From Chitinophaga sp. H8 (GTDB taxonomy: Bacteria; Bacteroidota; Bacteroidia; Chitinophagales; Chitinophagaceae): a stretch of DNA of 64,000 nucleotides. Made by a program: the position numbers and the translations under genes. Below are positions 17,181 through 25,830 of the stretch, in pieces (position 1 is the first letter of the stretch; every line of letters begins with the position of its first letter). Under the pieces are notes generated by a model, which had not been told where the DNA came from, did no database searches, and was given only the letters and a program-made list of their open reading frames with translations. The stretch spans positions 62,001 through 126,000 of the forward strand of contig NZ_JBEXAC010000004.1 of the NCBI RefSeq assembly GCF_040567655.1, read 5' to 3'.

Positions 17181-20100
17181 TTAAAATTTTACATTTAATC
17201 CTACTAACACAGTTTTGGCGGTAGGATAACCACCATAATCCATTCCCTGGCTAATAGAGGAATTGCCGAAGCGGCTTACCTCAGGGTCATACCCCTTGTA
17301 GCGGGTAAACGTAAGCAGATTCTGTGCGGACACGTATATTTTTACATTTGCAAGAGAGAGCGTCTTTAATACTCCGGCAGGCAGATTATACCCCAGCGAT
17401 ATATTCTTTAAGCGCAGATAGGATCCATCTTCAATATGGAAGCTGGACAGGATACGCTGGCCACCCGCCGAATTGGCGCGGGGGATTTCATTACTGGGGT
17501 TATCCGGTGTCCAACGGTGCAGTACATCCGCAGATTGATTGTTGTTGCCGTTTAAGTTGTACAGGTCAAAGCGTCCGAAGTTCAGAATATCATTGCCATA
17601 ACTACCCTGGAAAAATACGTTCAGCTCCACTCCTTTAAAGCTGAAGGTGTTGTTGATCCCACCAAAGAACTTCGGATTACCATTACCTATTACCTTACGG
17701 TCCAGGTCATTGATCATGTCATCACCATTCACGTTTTCGTAACGCAGATCACCCGGTTTGGCATCCTTCTGGGCAGACGCATCGATCTCCGCCTGGTTTT
17801 GAAAAATGCCTATTACATTTCTGCCATAAAAATTCCCCAATGGTTCTCCTACTTTCATCAGGATAGTATTTCCCCATACCCCCAGGTGACCACTTCCGGA
17901 GCCATCCAGGAATTCCGGACGTCCGTCCAATGCAAGGATCTTATTCCTGTTGAACGAAATATTTACTGCCGTATTCCATTTAAAGGCCCCTTCCATGTTC
18001 ACTGTATTCAGCCCCAATTCGAGTCCACGGTTTTCTACGCGGCCAATATTCTGCAGGGAACTGGTATATCCTGTTGTTTGTGGTACATTGACGCTGAACA
18101 ACAGATCAGAGGTTGTTTTTACATAATAGTCTGCAGTCAGCATAATACGGTTATTAATGAATCCGATATCTATACCGGCATCCAGTTGTGCATTTTTTTC
18201 CCAGCTCAGGTCATAGTTGCTGATACCGGTAGGTACACCCCCCGATTGCAGTACCGGGGTAGCGCCAAAAGGATATTTTACATCTGCCAGGTAAGACTGG
18301 AAACCGTAATTCCCTATTTCCTGGTTACCGGTCAATCCGTAGCTGGTACGTATTTTCAGATCAGAAACCACCCGTTGGTCCTGCATGAATTTTTCATTGA
18401 TAACCCGCCAGGCCACTGCACCTGATGGAAAAAATCCATATTTATTATTGGGGCCAAAACGGGAAGAACCGTCCCTGCGGGCTGTTAAAGTGAGCAGAAA
18501 ACGATTGGAATAACCATAGTTTACCCTTGCCAGATAGGATATCAATGCCCAGTCACTTGCATCTGATCCGGGACGGCGTAAAGTATTGCCTAATCCCAGG
18601 TTGTTGAACTTGGCAAAGTCGTCATTAAAGTTTGAAGCATTGGCCGTCACATTTTCTGTATTGTATCCCTGTGTAGTATAACCTATCATCGCGGTGATGT
18701 TATGGTCTTTAGCCAGCAGCTTATTATACGTCAGGGTATTTTCATTGAGCCAGTTGATGGCCTGCGCACTGGTCACAGAGGCGTCTCCGTTAGTATTGGC
18801 ACCCAGGCCTATCTGACGGGTCACATAATAATTCGTCTTGGAATTAATCAGATCAGCACCCCAGGCGGTACGGAAAGTCAGCCCCTCTATGATTTTATAT
18901 TCAGCAAAAATATTAGCCAGTATACGGGTGGTAAAGAACTGATTGGTCACTTCATTAGCCAGGCCCAGCGGGTTATCTACCAGGTTGCCATTCAGCGGTC
19001 CCTGATCACGGTAATAGGTACCATTGGGATTAAACACCGGAAACGTAGGCGCGAAGTTGATCGCCGCATTGGTCACACCAGAACCGGCACCACCATCTGT
19101 TTCTGTACGGGCTGCATTAGACCTGGTATGTGCTCCCTGCATGGAAAGCCCCACATTTAACCGGGAAGTAACTTCCCGGTCCAGATTGGCCCGCAGGCTG
19201 TAGCGCTTAAAATCAGAATTAGCCACGATCCCTTCCTGGTTGTAATAATTTCCGGAAATGGCATACCGTGTTTTAGCTTCTCCACCGGAGATAGACAGCT
19301 GATAACTTTGAATAGGTGCCTGCCGGAACACTTCATCCTGCCAGTCTGTACCCTTTCCTAAAGAGGAGGGTAAAGGCTGCTTATCTGATGAACCATCAAA
19401 ATAGGCCGTTCCGCCACCATTGATCCTGGCTTCATTTATAAAGTCAGCATACTCTCTGGCATTCAGCAAAGGAATCTTGCGCCTTACAGACTGTATACCA
19501 TAATAGCTTTCAAAGTTCACACTGGACTCTCCTTTTTTACCTCGTTTAGTCGTTACCATGATCACCCCATTAGAGCCACGGGAACCATAGATAGCAGTAG
19601 AAGAAGCATCTTTCAGTATTTCTATAGATTCAATATCGGAGGGATTGATATCATTGATATCATGTGTAGGAAATCCATCGATCACATATAATGGATCATT
19701 GCCCGCATTTACAGAACCTGTACCCCGGATACGAATGGTAGCAGCCCCACCGGGACGGGCAGAATTCTGCGTTACCAATACTCCGGCAGCACGGCCCTGC
19801 ATCGCCCTGTCCAGATCTACCACCGGGGTCGCCTTGATATCCTGCTCACTTACACTGGCTACTGAGCCGGTCACATCACTTTTCTTTACGGCACCATATC
19901 CTACTACCACCATTTCATTGAGGCGGCCTACAAATTCTTTTAACGCTACTGTCAGCGTGTTTCTACCCGCCACATTGATCTGCTGGGAAATATACCCTAT
20001 ACTGGATATTGTGATCACTGCATCCGGGGCTATATCTTTTAATACAAACGTTCCGTTTGCATTGGTATTGGCACCTTGTTTGGCTCCCTTCACCATAACT

Positions 20101-20621
20101 GTAGCTCCCGGAACAGGCGCACCTTTTTCGTCTGTTACTCTCCCATTGACGGTAATGGTATTTTGGGTCACCGAATCGGTCAACGGGGGCAGGACCGCCA
20201 CGCTGACCCTTTTCCTTTCAATCACAATGTTATTGCCACTTATCCTGTATATAACAGGCTGACCTTTGACGCACATATCCAGTACCTGCTGGAGTGCAGC
20301 GTCTTTAACATGTAAGGATACCGGTATGGTATGTGAAAGTGAATTTTCATTATAGATGATAGATACCCCTGTTTGCGAAATAATCTCCGCAAACACCTGC
20401 TGGAGAGGGGTGTTCTTCACCGATAAGGATACTTTCTGCGAATACCCTGCTGCGCTTACATGAAGACAGGTAATCAGGGTGATGAATGCGGTCATTCTCA
20501 TAACCAGGAAGCATTTACTTCGTAGATAATGTCCTCCAGCAATTCTGTTGAACCCACTGAAGGCGGATTTGGTTGACAGCCCATGTGTTAATGGCGCTTT
20601 TCCCTTAAAATTTAAATACAT
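17181..20621 (-). CDS. SusC/RagA family TonB-linked outer-membrane transporter with STN domain
   Basis: A 1146-residue outer-membrane receptor. An unusually long N-terminal region ending in a hydrophobic signal (about 39-58) precedes an STN secretin/TonB short N-terminal domain (about 70-122), a carboxypeptidase-regulatory-like domain (about 155-235), a plug starting at NEMVVVGYGAVKKSDVTGSV, then the long beta-barrel ending TAKTVLVGLNVKF. The STN domain means it can signal through FecR to the ECF sigma factor, both coded upstream. Together with SusD it imports oligosaccharides using TonB. The first ATG (20621) fits family habit. Confidence 0.95.
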   Translation of the reverse strand: MYLNFKGKAPLTHGLSTKSAFSGFNRIAGGHYLRSKCFLVMRMTAFITLITCLHVSAAGYSQKVSLSVKNTPLQQVFAEIISQTGVSIIYNENSLSHTIPVSLHVKDAALQQVLDMCVKGQPVIYRISGNNIVIERKRVSVAVLPPLTDSVTQNTITVNGRVTDEKGAPVPGATVMVKGAKQGANTNANGTFVLKDIAPDAVITISSIGYISQQINVAGRNTLTVALKEFVGRLNEMVVVGYGAVKKSDVTGSVASVSEQDIKATPVVDLDRAMQGRAAGVLVTQNSARPGGAATIRIRGTGSVNAGNDPLYVIDGFPTHDINDINPSDIESIEILKDASSTAIYGSRGSNGVIMVTTKRGKKGESSVNFESYYGIQSVRRKIPLLNAREYADFINEARINGGGTAYFDGSSDKQPLPSSLGKGTDWQDEVFRQAPIQSYQLSISGGEAKTRYAISGNYYNQEGIVANSDFKRYSLRANLDREVTSRLNVGLSMQGAHTRSNAARTETDGGAGSGVTNAAINFAPTFPVFNPNGTYYRDQGPLNGNLVDNPLGLANEVTNQFFTTRILANIFAEYKIIEGLTFRTAWGADLINSKTNYYVTRQIGLGANTNGDASVTSAQAINWLNENTLTYNKLLAKDHNITAMIGYTTQGYNTENVTANASNFNDDFAKFNNLGLGNTLRRPGSDASDWALISYLARVNYGYSNRFLLTLTARRDGSSRFGPNNKYGFFPSGAVAWRVINEKFMQDQRVVSDLKIRTSYGLTGNQEIGNYGFQSYLADVKYPFGATPVLQSGGVPTGISNYDLSWEKNAQLDAGIDIGFINNRIMLTADYYVKTTSDLLFSVNVPQTTGYTSSLQNIGRVENRGLELGLNTVNMEGAFKWNTAVNISFNRNKILALDGRPEFLDGSGSGHLGVWGNTILMKVGEPLGNFYGRNVIGIFQNQAEIDASAQKDAKPGDLRYENVNGDDMINDLDRKVIGNGNPKFFGGINNTFSFKGVELNVFFQGSYGNDILNFGRFDLYNLNGNNNQSADVLHRWTPDNPSNEIPRANSAGGQRILSSFHIEDGSYLRLKNISLGYNLPAGVLKTLSLANVKIYVSAQNLLTFTRYKGYDPEVSRFGNSSISQGMDYGGYPTAKTVLVGLNVKF

Positions 20622-20684
20622 ACATTCGTGGTGTTTGGTAGTTCTTAAATAGTCTAGCAGAGATTATCAGGGTACCAGATTTTT

Positions 20685-20711
20685 GCCGGAGATGCTCGCA
20701 ACAGCTCCGGC
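20685..20711. other. Hairpin between fecR and susC
   Basis: GCCGGAG (20685-20691) pairs with CTCCGGC (20705-20711), followed on the plus strand by TTTTTT (20712-20717). A T-run downstream exists only for plus-strand transcription, yet no plus-strand gene lies here, so on the susC transcript it would be a leader stem-loop instead of a terminator. It could slow antisense reading or tune fecR-susC read-through. Confidence 0.5.
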
Positions 20712-20775
20712 TTTTTTATGGTACACCCTCAGTTTTTATGATCCGTATTTAATATTCGTTTTTCCCGTGTTCCCT

Positions 20776-21942
20776 TTATGGCAAAACAATTACCTGTCGG
20801 CCTGTTATTTTAAAATGATTTGTTCCGCCCGCTTCGAGGAAGCGCAGCACTTCTGTCAGATTTTGGCTTCTGCTGATCCCGCCGCCATATAAGCTTTTAT
20901 TGGCTGGTGCCTGGTAGACAATCTCCACATCATACCACCTGGATATTTCCCGCAGGATGGTGCCCAGCTCCATATTATTGAAAATAAACAAGCCATTTTT
21001 CCAGGCAATGGCCCTGTTTACATCAGTTTCTTTCACGGCAATCCCCAGAGAGTCAATCACAGCAACGGCCTGCTGCCCGGGATGTAATGTTTCTACCGCG
21101 GCTCCTCTTTGTACCCGGACAGCCCCCTGTAGCAGGGTGGTTTTAATAGCCGCTTCATCAGGATAGGCCATGATATCAAAACGGGTACCCAGCACCTGCA
21201 CCTCCAGCGCATTGTTCACTTTTACTTTAAATGGTTTTGCTGCATTGCTGGCAATTTCAAAATATCCTTGTCCGTTTAATTCCACTACCCTGTCTTTTCC
21301 GGTGAATGCAGTAGGATATTTCAGGCTGCTGGCAGAGTTAAGCCATGCCCTGGTACCATCTGGCAAGGTAAGCTGGAACTGGCCTCCCCTTGGGGTACGC
21401 AACGTATTAAAACCTGTTGCCGTGCCGGGCCCCTGTGCGATGTATTGCAGTTGTCCCTTATTTTGATGAATGGCTGTTTTTCCCTGTTGGATCACCTGGT
21501 TGCCGGTGCTGTCTAATGTCACTGCAGACCCATCCGCTAATATCAGTACTGCTTTGTTGCTGCCGGGTAATACGGTAGCAACTGTTGCAGCCGGAATATT
21601 TTCCACCGTGGGATGCTGCATCCAGAAATAAGCGCCGGTACTGCCTGCCAGCAGAACGATCGCTGCCGCTGCCCACCAGGTACGCCAGGGATACATTCGT
21701 TTTACAGGCTGTTCCAGCTGTCTGATCTGTTGCAGCAATAGCTGTTTCATCCGCTGTTGCGTTTCCGGGTAATCATAAGTACCGGCCAGCCGCTCTTCAA
21801 AAGCCTCATCCATCAGTTCAGCCAATACCTGTTCATAGGCAGGATCCGCAATGATACCGCGTAAGGTTTCCTTTCCGGGCGTATCCAGCGTGCCGGTAAC
21901 ATACTGATCGATGATAGCTTTTAATGCCTGTTTTGTGATCAT
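20776..21942 (-). CDS. FecR family anti-sigma / signal-transducing protein
   Basis: A 388-residue inner-membrane regulator. Its cytoplasmic N terminus (1-85) would bind the sigma factor, one membrane helix is at about 88-106 (WWAAAAIVLLAG), and the periplasmic part contains the FecR core (LRTPRGGQFQLTLPDGTRAW, then SSLKYPTAF and ELNGQGYFEI) and a C-terminal DUF4974-like fold (NLTEVLRFLEAGG). It probably receives a signal from the SusC STN domain and controls the adjacent ECF sigma factor. It starts 71 bases after the sigma gene and is followed by SusC. Confidence 0.93.
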   Translation of the reverse strand: MITKQALKAIIDQYVTGTLDTPGKETLRGIIADPAYEQVLAELMDEAFEERLAGTYDYPETQQRMKQLLLQQIRQLEQPVKRMYPWRTWWAAAAIVLLAGSTGAYFWMQHPTVENIPAATVATVLPGSNKAVLILADGSAVTLDSTGNQVIQQGKTAIHQNKGQLQYIAQGPGTATGFNTLRTPRGGQFQLTLPDGTRAWLNSASSLKYPTAFTGKDRVVELNGQGYFEIASNAAKPFKVKVNNALEVQVLGTRFDIMAYPDEAAIKTTLLQGAVRVQRGAAVETLHPGQQAVAVIDSLGIAVKETDVNRAIAWKNGLFIFNNMELGTILREISRWYDVEIVYQAPANKSLYGGGISRSQNLTEVLRFLEAGGTNHFKITGRQVIVLP

Positions 21943-22013
21943 GACATATCCTTTCCTATTTAAAGACGCAAAAGAATAAGGACTTGTAGTGTCTGACCAA
22001 AAAAAAAGTGAAA

Positions 22014-22673
22014 TTATTTTTCCAGGATAAATCCTGCCACGGAAAACAGGAGGAGCAGATCACCGGAAACCTTATTCCGGAGGTGGGTTTTGAGAAAACT
22101 GATCGCTTCTACCAGGTATTGGTTTACAGTTCCGTAAGTAAGCCCCATTTCCCGCGCGATGTCCGCACGGCTCCGGTTCTCTACCCGGTTCATTTTAAAC
22201 ACCCTTTTCTTTTGGGCGGGCAATAGTTCTATCGCATCCATTACATGGGTATAAAACTCCTTATAACGCAGCTGGCGGTCGGGTACCAGTACCTGCTCTT
22301 CCAGGATGGAGAGGTCGTTCTCTTCCGGCAATGCCGGTTTTTTCCGCAATTCAGATAAAATACGGTTGCGGGTAATGATGAAAAGAAAGTTTTTAAAGCT
22401 GTTCAGTTCCGGCAAATTTTGGCGCACTTCCCATATTTTAAGGAAAATGTCCTGAGTCACCTCTTCCGATAAGGCAGTATTTTTCAGAAAACTGAGGATA
22501 TGGACATATACTTTGGACCAATAATGGTCAAACAGTGCTGTAAAAGCCGCCTCATTGCCTGCTGCTACCTGCTGTAGCAGCGCCTGTTCATTTTCATTAT
22601 GATATACGGGAATTTCCACCAGATAACGTGCATTTACCGGAGTAATATATAGAAAAACCAGTGATAACACCAT
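22014..22673 (-). CDS. ECF RNA polymerase sigma factor, Bacteroidetes sigma-70 family type
   Basis: A 219-residue ECF sigma factor. Region 2 is LFDHYWSKVYVHILSFL to EEVTQDIFLKIWEVRQNL; region 4 is LLPAQKKRVFKMNRVENRSR to YGTVNQYLVEAISFLKTHL with its helix-turn-helix. The first 18 residues (hydrophobic LSLVFLYITP) are unusual for the family; a GTG start at 22619 would give a more typical N terminus (VEIPVYHNENE), so the start is uncertain. It heads a sigma-FecR-SusC-SusD locus and probably activates its transcription. Its upstream region contains striking 17-base repeats. Confidence 0.9.
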   Translation of the reverse strand: MVLSLVFLYITPVNARYLVEIPVYHNENEQALLQQVAAGNEAAFTALFDHYWSKVYVHILSFLKNTALSEEVTQDIFLKIWEVRQNLPELNSFKNFLFIITRNRILSELRKKPALPEENDLSILEEQVLVPDRQLRYKEFYTHVMDAIELLPAQKKRVFKMNRVENRSRADIAREMGLTYGTVNQYLVEAISFLKTHLRNKVSGDLLLLFSVAGFILEK

Positions 22674-22712
22674 AATAAAATAAGGTGGAGCCAGAGGTGA
22701 GCAACAGATAAC

Positions 22713-22786
22713 CTACCTATATCCTACCCCTTTTTAGGGTAGGATATAGGTAGCTCATAGGTAGGTAAAGGGTAGGATATAGGTAG
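22713..22786. repeat. 17-bp repeat in inverted plus direct copies upstream of the sigma gene
   Basis: GGGTAGGATATAGGTAG occurs at 22737-22753 and 22770-22786, and its exact reverse complement is at 22713-22729, so the first two copies form a perfect 17-bp hairpin with a 7-base loop. Shorter AGGTA/ATAGG units continue to about 22840. The block lies 40-170 bases upstream of the sigma gene start, beyond the GH16 terminator. It may bind a regulator or fold in the leader RNA. Confidence 0.75.
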
Positions 22787-22895
22787 GATATCTATGACTT
22801 TGCATAGGCTAAACATAGGCCTGTCATAGGTTTACCTAAGAACAAAAGGGATAAACCTACGTCAGGATGCACTTTCCGCAGCATCATAGCATAAA

Positions 22896-22921
22896 AAAGG
22901 GTACCTGTGGAGGTACCCTTT
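22896..22921 (-). terminator. Terminator of the fibre/GH16 unit
   Basis: AAAGGGTACC (22896-22905) pairs with GGTACCCTTT (22912-22921) around a 6-base loop. On the minus strand it is followed by TTTTTTAT-like bases, a proper intrinsic terminator 20 bases after the GH16 stop. Confidence 0.75.
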
Positions 22922-22940
22922 CCCATTATTTTAAAGGAGG

Positions 22941-23774
22941 TTACTTTTTCTGGTATACCCTTACATAATCCACTACAAATTCCTGTGGCAATAGCTTATC
23001 GTCTATAGGGCCGGGCCAGGCGCCTCCGATGGCCAGGTTGAGCAACAGGTAAAATGGTTTGCGGAATGGATTATCAGTAGTCCTGTTCGCAGCATCAATA
23101 TTAAACCGGTGGTACATGGAATCATCACAAAAGATATCAATCTTTTGTTCATCCCACTCTATTGCATATATATGAAATCCCGGGTGCAGGTCTGGTACTG
23201 CTATATGATTGCCGCTGGAGGTATGGGATTTACCATCTGGTTTGGCATAATGTATAGTACCATAGATATTGTTTGGCTCCTTGCCGATAAACTCCATGAT
23301 ATCTATTTCACCGGTCATCGGCCAGCCGCCGTTACTGCGGTCGGCTCCCAGCATCCAGATAGCGGGCCAGATGCCCCCACCCTGGGGCAATTTTGCCTTT
23401 ACTTCAATACGTCCGTAGGTTACGGTAAACTTATTATCTGTATTGATACTGGCACTGGTATAGCCAGCCAGGCTATCTTGCTGACTCCAATAGGTTGCCC
23501 CTGCCCGGTATGCGGCGTTAGGATAATTTTCCTTTATTCCCCGGATAGTAAGCACCCCATTTCCGACCTGGATATTCTCTTTCCTGGCCTGGGTATAGTA
23601 TTGGGCCTCGTTATTCCGTACATGCCCTACCTCATATCCCCACTTACTGGTATCTGGTAGTCCGGTATAATTAAATTCTTCCTGCCAGATCAGCTTCCAG
23701 CCTTTCTTTTGCTGGGCGGAAACTACATTGCATATACAAAGTCCTGACAACAGTAAAACGATAGCATACTTCAT
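22941..23774 (-). CDS. GH16 endo-beta-1,3(4)-glucanase (laminarinase-like)
   Basis: A 277-residue secreted glycoside hydrolase. A Sec signal (residues 1-20, ending VVSAQ) precedes the GH16 jelly roll starting KLIWQEEFNYTGLPD. The catalytic motif GEIDIMEFIG supplies nucleophile E156, D158 and acid/base E161; the insertion-bearing 'ExDxxE' form is that of laminarinases and bacterial beta-1,3-glucanases. GGIWPAIWMLG and FYLLLNLAIGGAWPG are further GH16 landmarks. It follows the small 137-residue gene by 17 bases and ends in its own terminator, so although next to the SusCD locus it is a separate transcript. Confidence 0.93.
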   Translation of the reverse strand: MKYAIVLLLSGLCICNVVSAQQKKGWKLIWQEEFNYTGLPDTSKWGYEVGHVRNNEAQYYTQARKENIQVGNGVLTIRGIKENYPNAAYRAGATYWSQQDSLAGYTSASINTDNKFTVTYGRIEVKAKLPQGGGIWPAIWMLGADRSNGGWPMTGEIDIMEFIGKEPNNIYGTIHYAKPDGKSHTSSGNHIAVPDLHPGFHIYAIEWDEQKIDIFCDDSMYHRFNIDAANRTTDNPFRKPFYLLLNLAIGGAWPGPIDDKLLPQEFVVDYVRVYQKK

Positions 23775-23791
23775 AACATGGAAAATTATAG

Positions 23792-24205
23792 CTATTCAAA
23801 TATAATTAACTCATCTCCGGTAATAGCATGAAACAGGTTTTGCAACTGATGCACATGTACAATAGGTAATCCATAAGGCACTAACCCGGCAGGAGCATCT
23901 GTTAAAGGTTGAAAGGCTTCCGCTTTATACAAAACATGGATACTGTTCAGCCGGTTGTATTTAAAAGAATATACATTTTCATCTTCTCCATAGTCAGGAT
24001 CTCCCGGAATAAAACCAAATTTCCGTAATAAATAGAGGTCCAGGATAAGTGGATTGGCTTTTTCACAGGAGATCTTGCTAAGCGGCAATCCGGAGTTATA
24101 AATATAACCGTCCAGGATCCCTTCCACCAGGAATGCGGTTTCCTGCATGTACCTATCATAGTACCATACGTAATTACCTATCCGTATATCTGAAGCGATG
24201 ATCAT
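23792..24205 (-). CDS. Small cytoplasmic protein of an unnamed Bacteroidetes family
   Basis: A 137-residue protein without signal peptide. It opens with ASDIRIGNYVWYYDRYM and contains LRKFGFIPGDPDYGEDENVYS and the ending IVHVHQLQNLFHAITGDELII; this layout ('lRiGN.v', 'L.kfGF', 'vHqLQNl..altgeEL') recurs in small proteins of Bacteroidetes genomes, some in mobile or phage-like regions. No function is known to me. Its ATG overlaps the stop of the upstream fibre-like gene by one base (TAATG), so translation is coupled, and GH16 follows after 17 bases. Confidence 0.6.
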   Translation of the reverse strand: MIIASDIRIGNYVWYYDRYMQETAFLVEGILDGYIYNSGLPLSKISCEKANPLILDLYLLRKFGFIPGDPDYGEDENVYSFKYNRLNSIHVLYKAEAFQPLTDAPAGLVPYGLPIVHVHQLQNLFHAITGDELIIFE

Positions 24206-25011
24206 TATTTGTTTTTCAGCTTTTCCACTTCTGCTTCCAGCCTGATAAGATGCAAGGTAAGTTCTTCTATTTTTTGCAACAGCTTTTTATTCATTTCACC
24301 CAGGTCCAAACCATTAGCGGCTATTTCGCTGGCGGAAGGAATGTCTGGTAAATGGCGGTTTACTTTAATAAATGCAGCAGTTTCCTGTAGAGAAGGCAAT
24401 TTGTAATGATCCTCAAATACGTAGTCGGGCCAGGCTTCCTGTGTTACCTTCATTTTACGCGCGGCAATGGTACCTTCTACCGCCAGCCTGTAAACATCTG
24501 TCTTTTTGGTACCAATACCTACGTTGCCGTTTCCATCTATGCGCAGGCGTTCCCCATTGGAAGTGTATATCCCTACCGTAGCAGAAGCAGGAGCAAAGAC
24601 ACCTCCCCCGGGGCCAGGCGTAGTGATGGTATTTAAACGGAATTTATCTGCCAGTACTACTCCATTCAACTGTATTGCTGACACTCCATCGTCAGTAGAA
24701 GCCCCCATTACCAACCTGCCAGGTATTTTTACAAGTGAACCATTAATAGTAAGAGGAGAAGCACTATAGACTCCTGTAGCAGAATATTGATGAATCATTA
24801 ATGTATTACCATCATCATTTGCCAATCCTATTCCCCAGCGAAGTATACCCTGGTTGTTTTTTAAAGAGAAAGACCTGGCAGCTTCATTGCCCTGCACAAT
24901 AATCGGATTAGTAGTAGTGTTGTTACCATTATCCGTAACAGATTGCAGCGTTTGTGCATGTACTGCACCTGCCATTAAAAGTAACAATACAATAGATGTT
25001 GTTTGTTTCAT
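24205..25011 (-). CDS. Exported fibre-like protein with C-terminal coiled-coil module
   Basis: A 268-residue exported protein: signal peptide (about 1-20, GAVHAQ), low-complexity strand repeats such as GNVGIGT and NGERLRIDGNG typical of tail-fibre or adhesin shafts, and a C-terminal module from about residue 176 (EGTIAARKMKVTQEAWPDYV, LPSLQE, NRHLPDIPSA, GLDLGEMN) ending in a heptad-like coil. The same module ends the protein coded at 47966-48871, with about three quarters of positions identical by hand alignment. The module may be a trimerisation or intramolecular-chaperone unit. It is first of a three-gene unit ending with GH16. Confidence 0.7.
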   Translation of the reverse strand: MKQTTSIVLLLLMAGAVHAQTLQSVTDNGNNTTTNPIIVQGNEAARSFSLKNNQGILRWGIGLANDDGNTLMIHQYSATGVYSASPLTINGSLVKIPGRLVMGASTDDGVSAIQLNGVVLADKFRLNTITTPGPGGGVFAPASATVGIYTSNGERLRIDGNGNVGIGTKKTDVYRLAVEGTIAARKMKVTQEAWPDYVFEDHYKLPSLQETAAFIKVNRHLPDIPSASEIAANGLDLGEMNKKLLQKIEELTLHLIRLEAEVEKLKNK

Positions 25012-25098
25012 AGATAGGATTTTATGGGAAAATTATAAATAAAATAAGGATTATCATAAAGTCTGTAGCTGCTATAACTAATTACATTTGCCGGCGCG

Positions 25099-25491
25099 TT
25101 ATTTTTTATCCGCGGCTGCTATCACCACAAGCGCTACGATCAGTACCAGGCTGTACTCCACTCCACCGGTACCATGTTCTCCCACAAACCAGCCCTTGGC
25201 AGCATGGATAATGATAATACCCAGGGTAAGCTGTACAATAAAAATAGCGGCAATCCACCGGGTGTAATAGCCCAACATCATTAAGATCCCACCTGCCAGC
25301 TCCACAATGGTAATCAGCCACACAATCGCCAAACCAAAAATAAATCCACGCTCCTCCAGAAAGTTGGCAAAGCGCCCTATAGTACCTCCGGTAATACGGA
25401 TCACGGCATGTGCTATCAGCATAAACGGCACTGCTATTCTTAAAAGCAGCAGGCTTTGGGATAAAGTAATAAACGGAAATTTGTTTTTCAT
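25099..25491 (-). CDS. DoxX family membrane protein
   Basis: About 130 residues from the ATG at 25491; an earlier in-frame start at 25560 adds a non-membrane stretch and is less likely. Four hydrophobic segments are visible. LLRIAVPFMLIAHAVIRITGG is the usual DoxX opening and IVELAGGILMMLGYYTR carries the E-x-x-G-G-x-x-x-x-x-G motif. DoxX-like proteins are small quinone- or redox-linked membrane proteins of mostly unknown role. It is divergent from the double SnoaL-type gene. Confidence 0.8.
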   Translation of the reverse strand: MKNKFPFITLSQSLLLLRIAVPFMLIAHAVIRITGGTIGRFANFLEERGFIFGLAIVWLITIVELAGGILMMLGYYTRWIAAIFIVQLTLGIIIIHAAKGWFVGEHGTGGVEYSLVLIVALVVIAAADKK

Positions 25492-25600
25492 GTGGTAGTT
25501 AGATTTTTGTTGATAAAAAGGAGATAGAAAGGGACACGATGTACCGGGTTGCACAAACACCTGCTAAATATAACTAATTTATCTTATCCTTATTGCATAG

Positions 25601-25629
25601 TTGTTTACAGAAAAAATACTTTATGTTTG
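25601..25629 (+). promoter_or_regulatory. Candidate Bacteroidetes-type promoter
   Basis: TTG (25601-25603), 18 bases, then TATGTTTG (25622-25629), an exact TAnnTTTG match. It points at the SnoaL-type gene, whose translation would then start 150-200 bases downstream. Confidence 0.45.
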
Positions 25630-25830
25630 CGGGATACTTACTTTATCTACATATCAAAACCGGACCATCAAATTCCGGGTGCCTGCATAGCAAGTGCTGC
25701 TGCTACCTTACCAGATAGTAAAGGGATCAGCATGCCTTTTCTTCTCTTGCTAAATCATCGATTCACTATTTCTTTACCTGCAATCATGAATGGGATCCTC
25801 CATCCTGATTGTTCTTTCCATAAACAGCTC

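Noticed and set aside
22713..22753. Terminator for GH16
   Set aside because: GH16 already has a terminator with a T-run at 22896-22921; this hairpin lacks one on the minus strand and is much further away.
22701..22860. CRISPR array from the repeats near the sigma gene
   Set aside because: Only three copies, one inverted, with irregular spacing and no cas genes.
25549..25785. Long N-terminal extension of the double SnoaL gene
   Set aside because: The extra residues look non-coding, contain a candidate promoter and are absent from the family; starts at 25786 or 25831 fit better.
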